A DNA stretch of 64,000 nucleotides from Aphrophora alni (GCA_963513935.1 OY740768.1:77104877-77168876), one strand, 5' to 3'; counted from the first letter of the stretch, positions 1 through 14,100 are shown. Translations and numbers: made by a program. The notes: generated by a model from the sequence alone, not told the origin.

Positions 1-1737
1 AATGAGACCAATGAATGTACGAGTATAATTTACTTTAATAGAGTTAAAAATCAACAATGTTTGCTATAAAATGAATGACACTATGATTACTAATAATTGT
101 GAATAAATAATACTATCGTATATCTTTATCAAAAATATGTAATTTATTTTAATGAAACAAAGGAGCACAATATAATAAAATAGTATAAAACATAATTTGT
201 ATTAAAAAGGTAATATTGGCATTACACAATTTATTTTTTGTAAATTTAAAATTTGCGATTATAAGCAACTTTAAAAACAGCAAAATATTCCCTACTAATA
301 TTAAAAATGTAACAAAAATATTTTTAAATGCAAAAACATATATTCATCATACAGTCAATAATTTTATAGCAAACATTGTTGATTTTGGTATATAATTCAG
401 TAAATTAGGCCTATACGTTGTTTCGTCTCATTTTTCTTGTAATTATGTGTAGAATAAAAATATAAAGATTTTATTTTCCAATATCAAATAAAATAAATTA
501 AAGCTAAAAAGTGAAGCTCAATAGGCTACTCATAGGAGTAGGTCACCGGACACCCTAATCCTCTGCGCTCGTGTGAGTTGAGCCGCATTCCCAGTTTAAT
601 ACTAGAATGATAACAAAGTTAAATGAAGGTGGAAGTTTCTTTACAGATTCTATAACACGCCTTGATCGCGTCCCAAATTCGTTATGAGTGCAACAGTTTA
701 AACTACATTTCCAAAACAAATTCAGAAATTAACACGATAATTACAAAACACGAAGAAGTACTAAACATAAACTAATCAAGTGTTTGCCTTAAGCTTGCCA
801 ATTACACAGAAACGTGGTACAACCGAACGGCAAGCAAGGTTAATTACTTTATTTACTGTATTATAGACAAACACTAAATACGAGATATTTATTACACTCT
901 TGGCTTACAGCGTTTGTGAAATTACGATAATATTTATTATTTATCGGATTTTCTGATATTCTACTCCTCTCCAAGTTTGTATTTGGTGTAGACCTGCTCG
1001 TTAAATGGTCACAGTCGCTTTAATTCTTCATGTTTATAAACGGGCAAAAATTATTTCGTAATTTTGCCAACTTGAACATTAATTTGACCTATATTTTAAA
1101 AATAAACTAATTTTACACAGAAAATAGAATATATTTCTATAAACATTAATTCGAGGAGCAATACACCCGTTAAAGAGGATTAATGCTATTTATTGTTTTA
1201 TAATAATGCTCATCGTGTTGTAGTTGTAGAACATTGAAAGGCGTCCTTGTGATCGCTTCCATTGTACGCTAATGTGATGTGGTTTTCTGTACATTGCAAA
1301 ATGTAAAAGAATTTTGGTAGTACAGCCATAACATCATTGCATCGTATAAAGTGTTAGTTTAGTTACTAACATCATATGTTAGTATTATTACTATTATTAT
1401 TATTATTATTATTATACTATTAAATACAAATAATTAAAGGTCCAGGAGTCAAAATAGTTACAGTCGATTTGAAGAAAACCAAATTTTGTGTTTTGGTTTT
1501 GAAGCAGCTAATTAAATTAACTAAAATTTTTTCTAATATTTGGTAACATATCAAATTTGATCAAAATTGGACTATTCGTTCGTACTGAACAGACAACATC
1601 ATTAAAAAGACACATTTGGAACGCAAAAAGTATATTTTTGAAAACACAACATCTATTTAAAAAAATTATTATTATAGATATATTTTATTTGGACTATGCC
1701 AACAATTGTGTATATAAAAACTAATAGGCCTACACAT
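1..1737. other. Intergenic DNA, nothing recognised
   Basis: AT-rich sequence with no convincing reading frame on either strand. The only local structure I see is a short (ATT)n run near 1392-1415 and a small perfect hairpin near 524-539 (CTACTC/GAGTAG). No RNA gene was recognised. Confidence 0.5.
1392..1415. repeat. (TAT)n trinucleotide microsatellite
   Basis: An uninterrupted run of TAT triplets of about 24 bases is read directly from the sequence. It is short and lies in intergenic DNA. Confidence 0.85.
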
Positions 1738-1754
1738 CGTTTCAAGAATATGAA

Positions 1755-2042
1755 TCAACTCCTGTTATCAAGTGATAAATCTAATACATGAGAAATGTGA
1801 AAGGAGTCGATGTTAGATAAATCAACTTTGCTTAGGAAAATGTTGGAATCTAAAAAAAAATGTTTAAGTTCTCGGTTCATCTTAGTTTGATATTCCTTTT
1901 GTTGTCTAATTCTGTGATTTGTAGTTTTCCTAATCACGCTTGAATATAATCTTTTTTTAAATGATGGCCCTCTAACGTCTATCTGTCGCTGTGTAGTACA
2001 GTAGTACTTGACAGTACTAACGTGTAAACCGATTTTGATCAA
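1755..2042 (-). pseudogene. Fragment of an unidentified dispersed element with a coding remnant
   Basis: On the minus strand a frame stays open for about 95 codons without an ATG near its start, so it is part of something larger. I do not recognise the protein. It is probably repetitive rather than a host gene, because two pieces of it recur around 55.3-55.5 kb. The coding-strand segment containing VIRKTT and a following REL reappears there with mostly conservative changes (RLYSSVIRKTT here, RLHLNVIRKTT there), and the 3' segment reappears in the opposite orientation. Protein-level conservation between copies suggests both descend from a translated mobile element, possibly a retroelement. The flanking 2040-2200 sequence also resembles a segment near 41.9 kb. 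Confidence 0.4.
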
Positions 2043-2930
2043 ATTTTGTTTGTTAACTCACCACTCAACGATTTTCAAATTATATACAATTATATACAAA
2101 TTATGCCAAAATATCCGAATAAACTATATCAATTCATCGTTATGAAATAATTTTTACACCAAATTCAATTTTTTACCCATCATATAACTTTTTTATTCTA
2201 CTGTAGGTAAAAATACAATATATACAATGTAATCATGTATGCGCGTTTTGGTACTTTATTGGTCTAATTATATAACTCTGATTTCTCAGTTAAACCAAAT
2301 GTGGACGTAATCGATAATTTGTAAAGTCAATTAGTAAGAAATGAAGAAGTGTTTTCCTATAGTAAAACATATGTTTAAAAAATTGAAATTATAATAATAA
2401 GGACATTTAAGTAAAGTATTATTTATTACCGCATTCCGTCTTTCACATTTTACTTTGAGAACAATTTAACAGTTAGAGAAACTATGCAACACTAGACAGG
2501 AAAAAACTTCCCTGGATTCGTGCAGCGAGAAAGCGTCAAGAAAATGATTTGTTGGGAAGACTAATGTCTGAATTAAACACTCGACATTGGCATTGCGACT
2601 CGTAGTCTCGACAAACTAATTATATACACTAGTTGTTTATATCTCGCTACTTGGATATTTTAACATATTTATTAAATTGTTTTTATAAACTCAATCTGAT
2701 TAATTATTGCCTTAGCACGTGACGTGACACAACAACATTCATAGACCAAGAAAAATAGCTACCGTATTCTTGAACAAAACACAGCTTATAAGGAAAAATA
2801 ATAAAATGTATACTTTATGAGTGTCTTGGTTCTTGCATGGTGATTGTGACTTATTACTTATTGAGATCACAGAGGTTACTAAACATTTAGCTGAGATTGC
2901 TGTGTGCAATTTAAATTTAATTCATTTAAA
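2043..2930. other. Intergenic DNA, nothing recognised
   Basis: AT-rich sequence. The first 150 bases resemble a segment near 41.9 kb (shared TTTTTTACCCATCA core followed by a TACTRYGTAGG-like block), so the left part is probably dispersed repeat. No gene is visible. Confidence 0.4.
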
Positions 2931-2937
2931 TGACAAC

Positions 2938-3110
2938 AATGAGCCCCTGAGGCTAGTAACTTAATTGATTAGTTATCACGTTTCACTAATAAGAGATTCG
3001 AGATTCAATCCCCATTTACAGTGATTACTTAGTACCCTGAGAAAAATTGGGAACTTACAATTGGTAGCGAACTCTAGTTAATAATACTTGAAATACAACG
3101 ACGGTAATTC
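2938..3110 (+). repeat. Possible tRNA-derived SINE
   Basis: Bases about 2940-3020 look like a decayed tRNA. There is a D-arm-like GATTAG segment, an anticodon-arm-like GTTTCACTAATAA, then GAGATTCAATCCCC, which resembles an RNA polymerase III B box (GGTTCGANTCC) with two or three differences. The following 90 bases have no coding potential and run into an A/T-rich tail with several AATAAA-like words. This layout (tRNA-like head, unrelated body, AT tail) is typical of insect SINEs. No intact cloverleaf can be folded, so it is not a functional tRNA gene. Confidence 0.35.
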
Positions 3111-6100
3111 CTATTTAATAAATCAATAAATAATTCCTATCATAAATAATTCATCTATGCTCTTCACTGGTTGTTGTGCCAGAGAATTTAGGGTATTTTA
3201 TTATTATTTTTTTTTTTAATGGAAACTTTTTAAAAAGTAGTTAGTGGGGGAATTGTTTTGTCAGGAAACTCTTGTGGAAAGTTTAAAAAAACAGTTCATA
3301 TTTAATTTTTTCTTCTTTTTTTATTATGTTTTTTATGCTTTTGTTAGATTTAGCTTCATCCCTCTAAATCGGCTTCAGGACTAATATATTGTAAAACACG
3401 GAGGGGATTTTTTAGGACATTTTACATTCTACAACTTTTAAATAAACATTTTCCTCCAAAACATAGATAAAACAATGTATTGATCAAAAACTTAGAAATA
3501 GTAATGTTTGCCAGTTTTTCGCTGCATAATTCGCACAGGTTTCGCCATATTATTAAAAACACGTGTTTGAAACAAAACTAAGCTACCACCTAGTTTATCT
3601 TTTAGTCTTAAGCTAGTGAGCTACTAGATCTGTACAAGATATTAAAGAACAAACTTATTTTAAACTTAGTCTAAACATTTCCTGATGAACTCTGTAGAGT
3701 TTATGGAATTTACTGAACCAATGAGACTTCGAACAACTAGTTTATTATCCGACTAAAACGAATACTGTAATGTAAAAATCTCCACTTCCTGTAAGCAACA
3801 TGACTCTGCCCAATGAGTAATTCTATTAACACCAACTTTATACTAGTTGTAACTAGTTTATCCAGGATAATCTGATGAGATTTTGAGTAAAATCTGATAG
3901 TCAATTTCAAATTGGCAATATTTAGTTGTTTTTGTACATTAGTAAAGAAACAAATTTACAGATAAACATTTGGACAATTATAATTGATGGCAGTGACAAA
4001 TTGTTAATGAAAAGAAATGCCACCCTTTTCTATAAGATTTTGTTTTCAATGTTTAGTGTCGTATATTTTTTTATAAGTATTGAAATATATTTTCAATCTT
4101 TATTTTGTCATAAAGATTTTTATTTTAAAGTTAAATGACAGGATATTTTTGAAATTTTATTGGATTTTAGGTGGTTGTACTATCTTTAAGAAACATGAAT
4201 CAAGTAAAGTGATTGAAATTGCATTAAAATGTAAACTCTTAGGTAAAAATGTAAAACGTAAACTCTTAGATAGCCAAACTATCTATCATAATTAATTATT
4301 GTGCACATCGTTTTATCCAATCTATGATATTTAATTCTCATTTTAATAGTAGCTTTAATATTTTATCAATTCAAGAGTTTAATTTTTGCTATGTATGTTT
4401 ATATGATTGCTTTGTATTTATTGCAGTATATATATTTTAAATAAGAACAATAATTATAATCACAATACTGACAATAAATTTTAATTGGAGTGAATTATAT
4501 TTTATGCTCAAATGATTAGTAAGTTTTTGGTTTCTTCATTCTCTGGAACAGGACTTATATAAGTAAACATTAAATTAGTAAAAATCAACAAATTAATTTA
4601 AAAAAATTAATTATTTATAGTCAGAGTAGTTTCAAATATAAAATTATAAAGTATGTAAGTAAATTAAATTATCCTATTTTGATTATAGTTACAAATTATT
4701 TTACTAGAATTAGACAATTACGTTTTTCTTTTGATTTTCCTGCGGAAACGTAATGTTTATTGTTATATTGAACAACTTTCAGCTCAGTCTCACTGGCAAA
4801 GTTGCTTGAACGAGTTTGGCAATTCCTGTGTTAGGTCGTGAAATATCTCATTTTATGCAGGTTTAAAATCAGCATCTAACAATGTTCACATTTCCTTTCT
4901 ACAACACAAATTTAAAAAATTATAATTACAAAATATATATGTGCTCATATACATTGCCAACACAAACATATAAATAACGTCTTTCTTAATAAACGGATGG
5001 TAACGTACGAAATTGAGTGTTGAGGAGACGTTCGTGTATTTAAGTTTTTTTGATTTCATTTTCTTTTTTTTTTAGGATACAGAATAGAAGTATATATATT
5101 AAAACAGTCATTTCGCTCAGACTGTACAGTTGTGCTAGCCCACTATAGGGTACACTCATTACGGCTGTTTACACCTACTTGTACAAAAGAAACCCATATT
5201 TTATTGTACAACAAGTAGCGTGTATAATATGAGATCATGGACTGCAATTACTTTTACTTTCACCCAGATATATTATAGCAAGTACAACAATGTTACAGAG
5301 AGATTGGTTTCATATTAGTTCTGTGTTTATTTTGAAATTAAATTATTTAAAGTTTCAGAAAATGGTGCTCATAAATCACCTATTTCTAAATAATTGGATA
5401 AATTAACTTTCTAAAAATCCAAAATGGCGTCATTTTTACTTTAATCCTGATTACTAAGTTTAATCCTCTTTGTTTTTTAGAACGCTGAACACAGATATTT
5501 TACTAGTTAGTCATTATTAAACTAAAAATTAAAATGTCAAAATAATGAGAATGATTTTTTATTCTTTGTCAATTTTGATGAATCTTGAACATGAAGATTA
5601 TCCGCAATAAGTGTTCCTTTCGTTCCATGTTTTTTATAGCACGAAAGGAAGTTCATTTATGAAGTTGGTACCATTCGCTTACAACATAATTCCATTTATT
5701 CAATTATGAAAATATTCTACAACGAAAAAGTAAGTACAGTAGTTAGATGGCAAAATGATGTTACGGTGGTTAAGGAATATATTTTATATTGTCGAAAGCA
5801 AATTTATCACATTTTCAAAAAATTTATGAATATTAGCCACCATGTTTGTTTAATGTATTGTCTAATAATATAAAAAGTTTAACAATCGTTCTTATTTTCT
5901 AAATGGGCTAAGGGAATTAATTTTTGAAACTTTTAAAAATTCAGATTGTTTGATTAATGTAAATATTTTGAAAATATAAGAATATTTTCCCTTAAGTATT
6001 ATAATTAATTAGTTTATTGTTTACTATTACTCCTGATATTATGTTCATGAGAAAAGAGGAAATATTATATTTAATATAAACTATGGGAATAAGTATTTTT

Positions 6101-6530
6101 TATTATACCTTTCTAATTACACTTCTTTTCATTTAAAACGGAAAAAAATTAATTGAAATGGTTTTAAGAGACCGACGCCTGAAACCCAGATTTTTTACTG
6201 TATTGTCTGGTGACTACATTAAAAAAAACACGTATGCCCAATCAAGAGTAAAACCTATGGAATGTTTATTCTTGTGATATATTTAACAAATTAATTTTTA
6301 CCCAATTCGACTGTCCTAATAACATTTAAGATATTTTGTTCCAAGTAAGGAAAGGTTCAATGGAAGGAGAATGAGTGTGCAGATAAGTTACGCGATGTTT
6401 TGACAGTGAAAGCAAAATGCGTGAATGGTGCAAAGGAAAAGCAAGCGACCTTGACAGTCTATAGCAGGAGATAGACTCTGGGAGGGGCGTGGAGGAAATC
6501 TAGGAAGTTTGGTCAGTCTTGGCGCGACTG
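3111..6530. other. Upstream intergenic DNA, nothing recognised
   Basis: About 3.4 kb of AT-rich sequence without a credible reading frame. The open stretches at 3926-4295 are AT-rich, low in complexity and unlike any family I know. A weak imperfect hairpin lies at about 5171-5220 (CTACTTGTACAA against TTGTAC-AA-CAAGTAG). This region would hold any distal regulatory sequence of the oxidoreductase gene, but I cannot identify elements in it. Confidence 0.45.
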
Positions 6531-6531
6531 A

Positions 6532-6539
6532 TATAAAGA
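6532..6539 (+). promoter_or_regulatory. Candidate TATA box of the GMC oxidoreductase gene
   Basis: TATAAAGA lies about 155 bases upstream of the ATG at 6688. It sits just after a locally GC-richer stretch (6460-6530) that stands out from its surroundings. Spacing would put transcription initiation near 6560-6570 with a 5' UTR of about 120 bases, provided there is no upstream non-coding exon. Such motifs are frequent in AT-rich DNA, so the call is weak. Confidence 0.3.
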
Positions 6540-6687
6540 TATGTTGTTATTTAAAATGTATAACGTTATTTTTAAAGACATGTTTACTACGAAAATATGA
6601 TTTATTATGTTTGTTGAGTGTTGTGACTAATATTAATTTTGTTAAAAGATATTTAGTTTTTAGTGCGTAAAAATTATAAAAACTGAA

Positions 6688-8199
6688 ATGAATTTCGTAA
6701 GTAAAATAATAAGTTTGTTTTTGTTTTTAACTCGTATTATAACTGTAACCGAATCACAAGAAACTATGTTTCAATCAATATTACAATACTATAGAGACTC
6801 CCTTAGGATACCGGTAGGAGTCACTGATGATACGGAAATGTTTAATAAAGAGTATGACTTCATAGTTGTTGGTGCGGGAAGTGGTGGATCCGTGGTCGCT
6901 AATCGTTTAACAGAAGTTCAAGGGTGGTCAGTACTTTTGATAGAAGCTGGAAAAGAAGAATTATTTTTGACAGATATTCCTTTATTAGTGTCTTATATAA
7001 TATTTACAGATTACAACTGGGGTTATAAAACAGAACGTCAAGAGGGGATTTGTTTAAGTATGGAAAAACAACGATGTAATTGGCATCGTGGTAAAGGGAT
7101 GGGAGGTACAAGTATAATTAATTACATGGTTTATACAAGAGGAAGTAAAGTAGATTATGACAACTGGGCTCTCTTGGGTAATACTGGTTGGTCGTACGAT
7201 GATGTTCTCCCGTATTTTTTAAAATCAGAAGACATTGCTATACCAGCGTTAAAGTCTTCGCCCTATCATTCTAAAGGGGGCTATCTTACGATTGATAAAT
7301 CTCGTTTTAGAACTCCGTTAGGTTCAGCTTTCCTCAAGGCTGCAAAACTATTTGGTTATCAAATTAATGACAACAATAATCCGAATCCTTTAGGTGTGTT
7401 TAACGTTTTATCAACCACAAGAGACGGTGCTCGTCTTAGCGCTTCCAAGGCTTTCCTCCGACCTATTAAATCGCGTCCAAATCTACATATAGCAAAACAA
7501 GCACGTTTAACAAAAGTTCTGATAGATCCAGAAACGAAACAAACTTTCGGAGTAGAATTTGTTAAAGATAGACAGGCTTATATAGTGCGTGCAAGAAAAG
7601 AAGTTATACTATCAGCAGGAACTTTGAACTCAGCTCAGCTTCTGATGTTGTCAGGGATAGGTCCAAGAGATCATTTAACAGAGTTAGGAATACCTGTTAT
7701 TCAAGATCTTAAAGTAGGATATAACTTACAGGATCACGTTTCGATGGCTGGGTTGTCATTTCTCGTTAATGACACAGTGTCGATTGTTGAATCAAGATAT
7801 CAAAAGCCACAATATTTTTTCGATTATATTTTAAACGGACGCGGTCCTTTGACTTTACCTGGAGGTGCGGAAGCTGTATTGTTCACCAGGACCAAGTATA
7901 ACAACAGGTTAGACCAACCGGATATGGAACTAGTAATGGGACCAGGATCGTTAACCGGAGATACGGGAATGTCTCTAAGGAGAAGTTTCGGTATAAGAGA
8001 AGATATATTCAATAAAATTTACGGACCTTGGATGGGGCACGATGCATTTGGAATTGTACCAATCTTGTTACAGCCTAAAAGTCGAGGACGTGTAAAGCTA
8101 AAATCGAAGAATCCTTTCCATTGGCCTTTACTTTATCCCAACTACTTCACCGATGAAGGAGGTCAAGATCTGAAAACTCTTGTCGAAGGCATTAAACAC
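6688..8199 (+). CDS. GMC oxidoreductase (glucose dehydrogenase type), coding exon 1
   Basis: Exon 1 encodes residues 1-504 of a 627-residue secreted flavoenzyme. GMC enzymes oxidise alcohol or sugar hydroxyls with FAD; the substrate here is unknown. Residues 1-23 form a hydrophobic signal peptide. The FAD ADP-binding motif VVGAGSGGSVVANRL starts at residue 60, followed by LLIEAG (84-89). The N-terminal GMC signature region (RGKGMGGTSIINYMVYTRG) covers 134-152. The second GMC signature, GTLNSAQLLMLSGIG, covers 311-325 and is followed by a conserved VGYNLQDH (343-350). The ATG at 6688 gives the signal peptide directly at the N terminus. The reading frame continues eight codons past 8199, but CAC|GTAAGT is an excellent splice donor in phase 0, and the catalytic domain is completed by the exon at 35821. 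Insect genomes carry many GMC paralogues, so no specific symbol is given. Confidence 0.93.
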
Positions 8200-11100
8200 G
8201 TAAGTCTATTAAATTACTTAAAGTAAATATTGTATAAACTTGCTCGTTATCAAATGACGTAACCGAAGCGGAGCAAGTTTTTTAGTTAGTTATATATACT
8301 GAACCTTGGCCTTCATTAAGAACTTTCTGTCGTAACAAATCTACAATTCTTTTTGTAATGAATATTCCACACTACTTTTTTTCCTTATGAGAGATTATGT
8401 GGGAATTTTTTTAGGTATTTTTTATAGTTATAAAGGAGGAAAATAGGTCTGTATGTGACACAGTAGAAGTAAAATATATTATGATATTAATCTATTGCAG
8501 GTTAATTAGTTGATTAACCTAAATAAAAAAAAAGGTTATTCCCATTAATCAACTCTCATTAACTTTGATAAATTAGTTGTTATGGTAAGGAATGTTGAAA
8601 GGGTTTAAAATTCCCATAAGCTTTAAAGTTTATATAGGTTTAGTATATTTGAAATTTCTTTTGAATCAGGCCAAAAATTAAAAAATCCGTCTTCACAATC
8701 GACACATTGTCGAGTTTTATTATGTTCATAAAATAGTAATTATCGGTGAAATAGCTTCCAAGAAATACCGTTACTTACATATTTTCGATTTTACCCCTTT
8801 ACCAAAAGAGCTCTAATCTATTACACTCACATAAATACATCGTAGATGGTTTTTTAAAAACCATAAGAAAAAGAGAGACTAATGAAATTTAACGAATTTT
8901 CTTCTTTTTTTTTTAAATGTGTTCATAAAATTCCAACCCCCATTCCTAAAGTTTTAATAATTGTAATCAAAAGTGTAAATAAATTTTAGTTGAGCATAGA
9001 TTCTATTCTTTGATATAATAACTTTTTTACTTTCCACCTGTAGAGAAATCAATTATTTAAAAAATTAGGAGATTTGAGCGAAATTTTTTAAAGGTCTTCT
9101 GTGTAGAGAAAAATTACGAAGATAAAAACTTAATTTCATTGAACTAATTCTTTATATGTGTTGGTGTAAGTTTGAAACAGAGTTCTACAAACGAATTTCA
9201 TACAAGACCGAAAGCAGTTAAAAAAAAAAAAAAAAATTATTGCGATTGAACGCTACTTTTTAAGTACATAGTTAACATGGTAGTCATAATAATTTAAAAC
9301 TATTAAGATAAGGAGAAATTATAAAATGAACACTTTAAATTTTTAAGACCTTATTTTCCTAGAAACCAGCAAATTGCATACATACAAAATAAAAGAACTT
9401 CATGTATATAATTAGGGCTCGAGCCATGAAATTGCTAATTTACTTATTAATAAAACACATTTGTAGTTGACTGAATGTAAAGGATGACAGAATATACAAT
9501 CTATAAAGTTTCACGTCTAACTATGACCGAAATTCAAAATTCATAAATCGTAAAATACCCCAAAGGGAGTAAATCACAATAATTTGTTTGTTTATAACTT
9601 TTCTGCATTTTATAAGTATGATTGAATAGCTTCTTCTTGACTCTGACCGTCTTTTTTGGACTGGGTTATCAGTATGTTTTATTTTTTCCATTATTTTTCT
9701 ATGTAAAATTTGTTTACATTTTCCCTCCCTTACCTAAAATGATATATTAGAGTCAAGCCACCACAACTCCTTCCTCTGAGACGGGAATAGGCAAACAGAC
9801 AAAAGTAGAGTTGATATCCAAACTAATTTTAGACTAATAATATAGATTTTAAAATTAATTTTAACAAAAAAATAGTGGGTTAATGAATTTAAATTAAATG
9901 TATTAATTAGGCATCAAATAATTCTTCTTCAAATAAATATTTTATATATTATTAGTTCATAAGAATTTTTTTTTATTGTATATTTACTTTTTTAAATAAA
10001 GGAAATCACCACCATGGAACAACTGCGCTTAAATATTAAAAAATTTAAATCATTAAAAATTTGCACTCCTCTTTAATTAATTTAAATTTCATTCGCCGTG
10101 AGCAGAGCTAGAGACAGACCGGTTTATTCCTTGTTTACAGATCTATTTATATTAAATACAACATCTCTTTGTCAATTTATTAGTTTTTAATTTAATTACT
10201 CGAGAAACGGTAATCCCACTTTCAAACTGTTTTCTTTCTTATATAGGTATCATATTTGGTCAAGTTTTAGTACTTATTTGACACAAATAAATTCATTAGT
10301 TCCGAAGTTATAACAATATTTGTGTGAATTTTTAAATTGTAGTGGTTTTTAAGATTACAAATCTTTATTAGCTATAACAGAAAATCTAAGTTTTCCCGTA
10401 TATTTTTGAAATTGGGGAAATTGTATTATACATTTTATCAATGAGAAATTTAGATCAAAATTAAAACGTCATTTAGAATAACTATTAAATTTGCTTGGAA
10501 TTCCAAAGTTGTAATTGGAATCAGTTAAATGTTAATCAACGACCCTTATGATATGCGGCGTTTCATACTCTCGAGGTGTAATCATTTGTGTGTTTCTTAA
10601 ACGAAGAGAATACAACTAAATTATGGTTTTCATAGTTTTGGGTTTTAAAACATATTTACTGTAGTTTGCAGTGTTTGACAATGTGATTTATCGCGAAATA
10701 GCTGTAACATGTTTTGTAAAGACCGAATGTGTATGATGGTAAGGACAAGAAAAACTGTTGGTTTACCAGATGATAATGTGTAGTGTGTGTCGTTAATTAA
10801 GTGGAAAGCGTCAATAGTTAAAATAAGTTCAACTTTGTTCATATCAAACATGAAGTAATAGCAAAAGGAAAGTGAATAGATTATCAGTGTTTTCCGGCTT
10901 TACCTTATATGTGAATCTGGAATACTGGTAACCCTGCTCGTATTTTTACGGAAGAAAAAAATGTTGTTTTTAACATTATTCTAATTTCAAAAAAGAGATA
11001 TTCAACTTTGTTTTCTTGATACTTTCTCGTCAATGGTCTAATTTTCTAGATGAGCTTATTTAGTAATATTATGTGATGAAAGTTAATCGTTTAACGAAAT

Positions 11101-14100
11101 TGAATAACTTTAAAATAAACAACAAAAAAACGAAAAACAAACTGTCACTACACTAAAAATAGGAATTCAATAATAATTCTAATAGTATGATTTAACCGAA
11201 ATTTTAAAAAAAAAAAACATAGAAAAAAAGGTACAGAAAACACACTTACACATACACGGTTATGAATCAAAGCCTTGTTTGCATAGCCTGTAGTGGTAAT
11301 CTTATTACAAAAACAATTTACATAAAATAAATTATAAAAAGACAAACAGCAGAAAAACTAGTTTACAATACCCACACATACATATATCTTACGAGGTAAC
11401 ATTTTAAATAACGTGGACAGTGGATACTGGTGTTTAATTACTTTTTTTTATTTAAAAAAAAATATTCCAAAGTTGTTTTTGAATGTTCGTTATAGAATCA
11501 AACATATTACTTTTAGAGGTCCCATCTCAATACCATACAACGTTATATTGTCCATACCAATGACAAAAATATGAATATCTCAAAATATCCAAGGACACAG
11601 ATTCCTTAAAATCATAAAATTCTTAAAATTCCTTTTAACTTAGTTATTATATATAATCAATATTTTTTAAATTTTAATTCCCTGTAGATAATAATCCCTA
11701 AATACTTTAAAACCTCTCTTCCTTTAATAAACCGCACACGCCTTATTACACAACAGTTCTTTGCATCGAAAATGGCGACTTTGTCGTTGAAACTCGTTTG
11801 AATAAATAGACATTATTTGAGAGAATATGTGTTCAAGTTTTATTGTATCAAACTTCTTTACACGTGCAACTTGTGCAAGTGTCTTTTATCTTGGATATAA
11901 ATCATGTTTTTTAGAAAATTTAATATAATTAGTTTTTTCTAGATTTAAAATCATCCTATTTTTACAAACAGATCATTCGTTAAGAAGTCATTTTTAATTA
12001 CAATAAACATACATTAGAATATCCTTCATGTAACAAAGAGCAGCGTCATCTCACAAAGAAGTCAATCTACCTATAATATGCATTAATTGGACTTTAAACA
12101 GACTTATAATTTATTCCTTTGATTTTATTTAAAATTTTCTTTTTTTTTACTCAATTTTTTCTCCCTAGAAGATCAAACCAAACAAATTTAACACAACATG
12201 TCTAATACCATAATTAAAAAGCCTCCTTTAAAATATTAATTCTATCAATGTAAAAAAAAATGTATATCAAGAAATAAGCCACTTATTTTCTTACCATAAT
12301 TTAAACTATCATTTTATATTTTTCAATTATAAAATTAGACAATACATGTTTAGTATTTAAACCTTATCTAAAATTATATTTAATATAAATAACTTAACAA
12401 TTTCTTTTCCATTTTTTCCCAAATCTTTCGTAAATATAGCGACAAGATAAATAGGTCAAAATGTACTACAATTATTTTTACAACCATTGTTGTGTGTAGA
12501 GATAACTGCTTCAGAAAAATGTTTACAGAAAAATATGCTAACTGAAACTAAAATTAAATAGGCCTATGTATTATATGTCTAAAAGTGTATTGTATACAGC
12601 TTAAATTACATCTTCCACCTGACATTAAGACATGACTCATATGCTGCTGTATAATTCCTATGTACATTAATACACTCAGAAAACAAAAACTTACATTTGA
12701 CAGTGCTATAAAAAATAGTGCTAAATTCAGTAGCCAACAGCTCAAGGTCATATTGAATTGTTTCGTTAATAAGAAATCTGAAATGACTTTTCTTACTTTT
12801 TTGCACAGTTAAAGAATTTAAAATAGGGTACATTTTATTGGAATCCTTCTTACAAATTTAAATAGTTAATATCGAAAATATATAGTAAAATTTTATTAAA
12901 AAATTTAAATAGTTTAAACACTAGGTTTCATTTTAGTTTACAATAATATAAAGAAATTCTGTTAATTTATAAACCACATTTTTATTTTCCTACATCTATT
13001 TAATATAGGAAAATTTATGTAGTGGCCAATAAATCGACGTTATTTTCTTAAAGATATATTCGTTTGTAAAAAAGAAGATTTGTGTTTTTGCTTATTGGCC
13101 ATGTTTCGGGACATTTTAAATTTGTTTGATAGTTAAAAAGTTTCGGGGTAACTTTCATAAGTAAAAACACAAAGCTACTTTTATATCATAATCAGCTAAA
13201 ACGATTGTGTTCAAATTTTACTAAAATATAGCCCATAACGGTCCAAAGAAAAAACTTGTTAGTCGCCATATTTTCAAAAATACCGGTTCGTGAGTTAATA
13301 GTAAAAAAAATTAAAATAGTTATGGTAGAAAAGGCGAAATTTGTCATACAAATGTAGTTCAAATTTTAGTAAAATATGAACATTAATGATTTAAACTAGT
13401 GTAAACAATATTACAGTTCAGGAATAATTGACAAAAAATCAAAAAAGAACCTCACCCGCAATCATTAAAAGCTAGATTTTAATTAAGTAGATTCACTCTG
13501 AGGACGTGACGTATTTATTGTAAAAAATAAATAAAACAAGTTTAGGCCCTTATTTACATATTTTTTTCGTAAACAGCAATTATATAGTTCAATTTCACTT
13601 TTTGATTGACAACCGAAATCTCATTTTTGGTGACTATTTTTTAGATTTACATAATAACATGTATTACATAAAAAATAAAATAAAAAACAAAAACAAAAAA
13701 TACGAAAAAGTAACTCTGTGGTATAAAACTTTACATTTAACAAATTATTATTTAAATTTTGTGTTAATAATTAATAACATTTTTGGTTTATTTAACCTCT
13801 GCGATTTCAAAATATGTAAACTTTTAAGCTTTAATTTAGCGAATATCCTCAGTTTTCTGACTTTGTTAATGTCTTTTTTTAAAACAAAATTCTGTATGTT
13901 TTTAAACATTCTTATGCTTTACATATTAAGTGATCAAAGTGTAATATCATGTTGCTTATTACTTATAAATCGTACATATGAAAAAGTGAAATCTAAATGT
14001 AAAAATAAAATTGTAATTTAAGTGCACTGAACATATGCACTCTGTTAACGCGTGAATGCAATCCCTTCATTAAAGGTTAAATTATTATGCAGCATTAACT

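Noticed and set aside
3682..3712. Hammerhead-like CTGATGA followed by a perfect ACTC/GAGT stem.
   Set aside because: The required GAAA after stem II is absent (TTATGGAA instead) and no cleavage-site stem was found.
3872..3900. Hammerhead-like CTGATGA followed by a perfect six-base GATTTT/AAAATC stem.
   Set aside because: The stem is followed by TGATAGTC rather than GAAA, so the catalytic core is incomplete.
6697..6702. A GTAAGT donor-like word nine bases after the GMC start codon.
   Set aside because: The frame continues through it into the signal peptide and FAD motif, so it is coding sequence.
7824..8012. Minus-strand open frame inside GMC exon 1.
   Set aside because: It is a shadow of the conserved plus-strand coding sequence.
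13602..14021. A 139-codon open stretch.
   Set aside because: It starts with TTG, consists of AT-rich codons, and shows no motif or homologous family.
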